From Bacillota bacterium (GTDB lineage: Bacteria > Bacillota > Clostridia > Lachnospirales > Lachnospiraceae): a DNA stretch of 10,085 nucleotides. The notes below the pieces were generated by a model. The model searched no databases and had not been told where the DNA came from. It saw only the letters and a list, made by a program, of their open reading frames with translations. This document shows positions 7,801 to 10,085 of the stretch, one piece after another. The DNA lies in contig JAEWRS010000492.1 in assembly GCA_023398855.1 (NCBI GenBank), forward strand, positions 1 through 10,085, written 5' to 3'. Position 1 is the first letter of the stretch; each line of letters opens with the position of its first letter. The position numbers and the translations under genes are program-made.

Positions 7801-8307
7801 AAAAAACTCTGTTCCGTTGTGGGAGACGTGTCAGCAAACGGAAAGCCTGTGCTGACAAAGATATTCCGTCCCCCGACTCTGGCTATGAGTAAGAACGGCA
7901 TGGAATCTATCTTTGATATGGGATTTGAATACATTGTAAGCGGCGATTTCAGCAGTCATGATTATGAAGCAAAGACGCCCAGGCAACTGGCTGATGAGCT
8001 GTTAAAGGGAATAAAGAGAGGTGACGGATCCAGATATTCTTTGCGTAATGGAAGCGTTATGGTTCTGCATATGTCTGATGATTCCAATGTGCCTTCTGCA
8101 GATCCGGATATTACAGCGAAAGCGTTGGACCTTGTTATCCCCGAATTAATCAATCAGGGTTACCGGTTTGATAAAGTAAGCAACTATTTAACGAAACCAT
8201 TGGAGAAAAGAGCTACACCTGCAGAGGCGGCTGTGGCAGAAACTAAAATAGCAACTGCCAGCGAGCTGAATAGGGATGATAAACAAGATGAATCTTCGTC
8301 GCAATAA
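4051..8307 (+). CDS. Membrane-anchored four-domain polysaccharide deacetylase with transposase-derived N-terminus
   Basis: Chimeric protein of 1418 residues. Residues 1 to ~260 match the N-terminal region of IS1182-family transposases. A linker follows, then one membrane segment at 316-334 (Leu/Ala/Ile-rich, Lys317 before it), so the rest should lie outside the membrane. Four NodB folds follow: D1 ~383-545, an acidic linker, D2 ~639-820, D3 ~871-1058, and D4 ~1150-1375. Only D4 has a full deacetylase site: TIDDW (D1157, D1158), THTDGH (H1208, H1212), FRPP (R1273) and VLHMSD (H1340). In D1-D3 the Asp pair is replaced (NFLGS, TFRGI, TFSGI), as are the His ligands (SSGLKG, GGLTGK, CLTGKS), so they are probably non-catalytic scaffold or sugar-binding modules. 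The likely role is N-deacetylation of the exopolysaccharide made by the flanking dehydrogenase and synthase. The C-terminal ~40 residues are an Ala/Glu-rich tail. It overlaps the next gene by 20 bases. Confidence 0.85.
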   Translation: MKAVDVQFKMTERKKEMLEKSWAKDFAERLFPIIDERIFSPLYGKKASSPNESVKVMVGALVLKELLGMADAELLESAMLDLRFSYALHAADIEEYLLNEKELSSFRLRCHTHEIMTGKDLIRECVMELSKEMENLTKKYSKMIPLEAPKVASNIKNLSRLEFLYTCVSNLVAWIRSHGGEVLLSGYERYFDSAGYHEFIYHTHSDEIDLIREEVLKDAENLTILCDNGDYDMVSEYQLLIRVLLEEAVPAEKAPVSPKNKEHREHSQVIKEDKVSSITKELMDMLSLEEESLATPAESINTPTKINGLGRYGGYLKITAVLLTFTSAIAIAAAKLKPMEAGSFPSGQILYDASHDIKGAFDQLKNKDQKAQIATDVDTMKKVVAINFLGSSNSKTNDTALKLLSENGQKATFMVSGMTAAEDTDFILKIKEQGNEIGSSGLKGEKELENLSQEKLIENLAKANRILYQITGETPKLLQGTLPHSSKELLEAASACGFEYVVESRKYLNYQSFTSYEQALDYVKGLKWGSIVTIKMSGILNEAEYGKQVEEISTQEDGDNPIHEEAEKEKGNKSEEEHLIQVIGWLSKALKETGFQTAFAQEIPKYQDQDFAMDFSALREKNQGKLSPIYSSGSINGDIGLTFRGIGSKENLDKILLLLKENNRKATFFITGKELEECEDSVKEIIAQGHEIGNGGLTGKDLSDMDFSSICFEIYKNDKLLKEKYGVVTKLFMPVYAKYNDLVREAASALSYDVVTYTKNPMAAERSPEEIKAYFKKGIRKGEIVHFRLDVSDDVEEAVEYVLGYLGNKNYKVSFLQEMINNMHDTSRILPPASASSREAAGSAIDFNQVRVNNQGRKAETVYTVHSTSQELSFTFSGISRTEVLYDVLEKMDQIQGKGTFFVTEEEIAQNKEEIRQILNRGHEIGLCLTGKSGDSFKSVYQSLINMQEKLNKEFGVQPVLVRYPYDAQITSEMSEAIASAGCTVVWQDLSMANSKVGSDGTLEAVLSSSFHAGNISARRGYIVYFRMDYYNDKSLIGNLLLDVYKNRVQTISFEDGVENNGSQYRIVSVGQLRNSPGIYQYPVKEADYKTGVGDITPGHMAWFSEAEKFEIMKKRYVGNPDYSDENVLPGFSQGELKLIDITGRFTNEKVLFLTIDDWGSDKPINQILYVLRKYGVKASFHVRTNRIEENPNLLRSIAEEGHDIGTHTDGHLPYAIYDEIKSRREKRPFYNSLTSQVEAERMADLALSYKKLCSVVGDVSANGKPVLTKIFRPPTLAMSKNGMESIFDMGFEYIVSGDFSSHDYEAKTPRQLADELLKGIKRGDGSRYSLRNGSVMVLHMSDDSNVPSADPDITAKALDLVIPELINQGYRFDKVSNYLTKPLEKRATPAEAAVAETKIATASELNRDDKQDESSSQ

Positions 8308-10085
8308 AAAAGGAAAAGGACAGGTTTCAGAGGACGTTCTACTGAAATTAAAAGATGACAGAAGGATGCTGTCCAATGTTCCGGATAAGACCAATGTTAG
8401 GACTAATGTTGACAGGAGGGGGAAAAATTACGGCAGCAGCAATATTAATGAGTATATTGCACAGAAACAGGCAGGATTAAGATACAAGATTGATTATGAT
8501 GTGGAAGTGATATGCACTTTAGGAAAGACGAAGAAAAGCATGGTCTGCAAAGGTGTGGACATTTCCATGACAGGAATTTTATTAATGGTACCTACCAGGG
8601 AAGCGATGGAAACGCTGAAGAAAGCAGATAAAGTCCTGCTCAAATTTGAGATCCTGCCAGGGACCTTGCCTGAAGGGCTGGAAATGAAGGTTAAAACCGA
8701 TGCTTCCATTGCCAGGGTCCAGCTGCTGGAGGATTCCACTTTTCACTGTGGATTTCTTTTTGGCATGCCCCTGTCCCTTTATTCCTCAAAGAAAAAGGGC
8801 AGGTATATGTTGATGATATCAAGCATGCTGTTGTTTTTTATCAGTATTTTTGTAATTCTCATGCGTGCTGAAAGCGTAATTTATTTCAGATTTAATAAAA
8901 TACTGTATTTGTACAGTATTATGGCTGCCGTGTTTTTACTTAGCCGTTATTTGTTTGGGGCATTGTACAGGGAAATTCCCCTTGATGTTGATTTTACACC
9001 GGGAGTGACGGTGCTGATTCCCTGTTTTAATGAGGAGGAATGGATACAAAGGACCATTCTTAGCTGTATTAATCAGGATTATCCTGCGGATAAGCTGGAA
9101 GTTATTATCATTGATGACTGCTCCAGCGATAAGTCTGTGGAAAAAATAGATGAAATTGTCCAAAGGCTTTACCGGGAGGGGGAGCAGTTTGAAACCAGAT
9201 CCAGGCTGAAATATATCGTGTTAGAGAAGAACTCAGGAAAGAGGGAAGCTCTGGCGGCGGGCGCTGTGGAGGCAAAGCATGAGCTTTTGGTATTCGTGGA
9301 TTCAGACAGTTTCTTAGACCCTTTTGCCATCAGGAACCTGGTACAGCCATTTAAGGATCCCAAAATGGGAGGGGTGTCCGGGAGGACGGATGTAGCCAAT
9401 ACCTATACCAACGGCCTGACAAAGATGCAGTCAGTCAGGTATTACATCGCCTTTCGGATTTTGAAAGCTGCGGAAGCTTATTTTGACGTAGTTACCTGCT
9501 TGTCAGGTCCTCTGGCCTGCTATAAAAAGCAGATTGTCATGGACAATCTGGATCGCTGGCTGAATCAAAGCTTTTTAGGCCAGAAGGCAACCTTTGGGGA
9601 TGACCGGGCTATGACCAACTTTGTTTTAAAACACCACAGGACATCGTATCAGGACAGTGCAGTCTGCCAGACCATAGTTCCTAATAAATATAAGGTGTTT
9701 TTAAAACAGCAGATGAGATGGAAACGTTCCTGGCTGAGAGAATCATTAATTGCAGGAAGCTATATGTTTAGAAAGGAACCATTTGCAGCGGTCCTCTTTT
9801 ATATCGGTCTGCTTGTGCCTGTTTTGGCCCCGCTTGTTGTTTTGTATAATCTGGTTTATGTTCCGATCACCCGCCATGTGTTCCCAACCACATTTCTGGT
9901 AGGTCTTCTGCTGATGGCATTTCTGATGAGTATGGCCCAGATGCTGCTGCGAAGAAGCACCACCTGGATTTTTGGCCTGGTCTTTTGTCTGTACTATGAA
10001 GCGGTTTTGCTTTGGCAGATGCCGGTTGCGTGGGTCACTTTCTGGAAATCCACCTGGGGGACCAGAATGACTCAAAGTGATGTAG
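8288..10085 (+). CDS. PilZ-like/family 2 processive glycosyltransferase, hyaluronan-synthase-like (3' truncated)
   Basis: Membrane polysaccharide synthase; 599 codons are visible and the frame is open at the window edge. Residues ~60-165 resemble a PilZ (c-di-GMP) domain: R65 before a YKIDYDVEV strand, then DISMTG (91-96, the D/NxSxxG motif) and CGFLFG. Membrane segments lie at ~174-192 and ~205-226, then the GT2 domain: IPCFNEEE (244-251), IIDDCS (D276, D277), VDSDS (D338, D340), CLSGPL (404-409), GDDR (437-440, candidate catalytic Asp) and QQMRW (474-478, the QxxRW motif). Further membrane segments are at ~500-525, 533-553 and 560-580, then WGTR (590-593) as near the end of hyaluronan synthases and NodC. 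It would polymerise UDP-sugars and extrude the chain. ATG 8288 is chosen with AGGGA 11-12 bases upstream (weak); ATG 8276, in frame, is an alternative. It overlaps the deacetylase gene by 20 bases, implying co-translation. Exact polymer unknown. Confidence 0.87.
   Translation, partial: MNLRRNKKGKGQVSEDVLLKLKDDRRMLSNVPDKTNVRTNVDRRGKNYGSSNINEYIAQKQAGLRYKIDYDVEVICTLGKTKKSMVCKGVDISMTGILLMVPTREAMETLKKADKVLLKFEILPGTLPEGLEMKVKTDASIARVQLLEDSTFHCGFLFGMPLSLYSSKKKGRYMLMISSMLLFFISIFVILMRAESVIYFRFNKILYLYSIMAAVFLLSRYLFGALYREIPLDVDFTPGVTVLIPCFNEEEWIQRTILSCINQDYPADKLEVIIIDDCSSDKSVEKIDEIVQRLYREGEQFETRSRLKYIVLEKNSGKREALAAGAVEAKHELLVFVDSDSFLDPFAIRNLVQPFKDPKMGGVSGRTDVANTYTNGLTKMQSVRYYIAFRILKAAEAYFDVVTCLSGPLACYKKQIVMDNLDRWLNQSFLGQKATFGDDRAMTNFVLKHHRTSYQDSAVCQTIVPNKYKVFLKQQMRWKRSWLRESLIAGSYMFRKEPFAAVLFYIGLLVPVLAPLVVLYNLVYVPITRHVFPTTFLVGLLLMAFLMSMAQMLLRRSTTWIFGLVFCLYYEAVLLWQMPVAWVTFWKSTWGTRMTQSDV

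Noticed and set aside
8366..8368. ATG at 8366 as the start of the glycosyltransferase
   Set aside because: AGAAGG lies directly against it with no spacer. ATG 8288 or 8276 keeps a longer frame and couples translation to the upstream gene.

Overview
This window looks like chromosome from a Firmicute, most likely a Lachnospiraceae/Clostridium cluster XIVa organism (Lacrimispora- or Enterocloster-like). The evidence is strong purine-rich ribosome binding sites, arginine codons dominated by AGA/AGG, TTG/GTG start options, and a transposase type common in that family. The genus is inferred from overall protein character, not from a marker gene. All five genes lie on the + strand.

Region 1 (1-2456) is purine salvage. 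It holds the 3' two-thirds of an adenine deaminase (its start is outside the window) and, 12 bases later and probably translationally coupled, an amidohydrolase of the MTA/SAH deaminase (ATZ/TRZ) type with all metal ligands present.

Region 2 (2457-2685) is a 229-base intergenic gap. It contains a long near-perfect hairpin without a U-tract and a good sigma-A-like promoter candidate pointing into the next operon.

Region 3 (2686 to the right edge) is an exopolysaccharide operon. Its parts are a TviB/WbpA-type UDP-HexNAc 6-dehydrogenase, a 1418-residue membrane-anchored protein with four NodB (polysaccharide deacetylase) domains, and a hyaluronan-synthase-like family 2 glycosyltransferase with an N-terminal PilZ-like domain (truncated by the window, probably close to its end). 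The inferred pathway is: the dehydrogenase makes a uronic-acid nucleotide sugar, the synthase polymerises and exports it (perhaps under c-di-GMP control), and the deacetylase trims N-acetyl groups outside the membrane.

The standout is the deacetylase. Its first ~260 residues are recognisably the N-terminal part of an IS1182-family transposase, fused in frame ahead of the membrane anchor. The codon use of this part differs from the rest of the operon, and its presumed first catalytic Asp position is Glu. Of the four NodB domains, three have lost the metal-binding residues in a shared way and only the last keeps a full active site.
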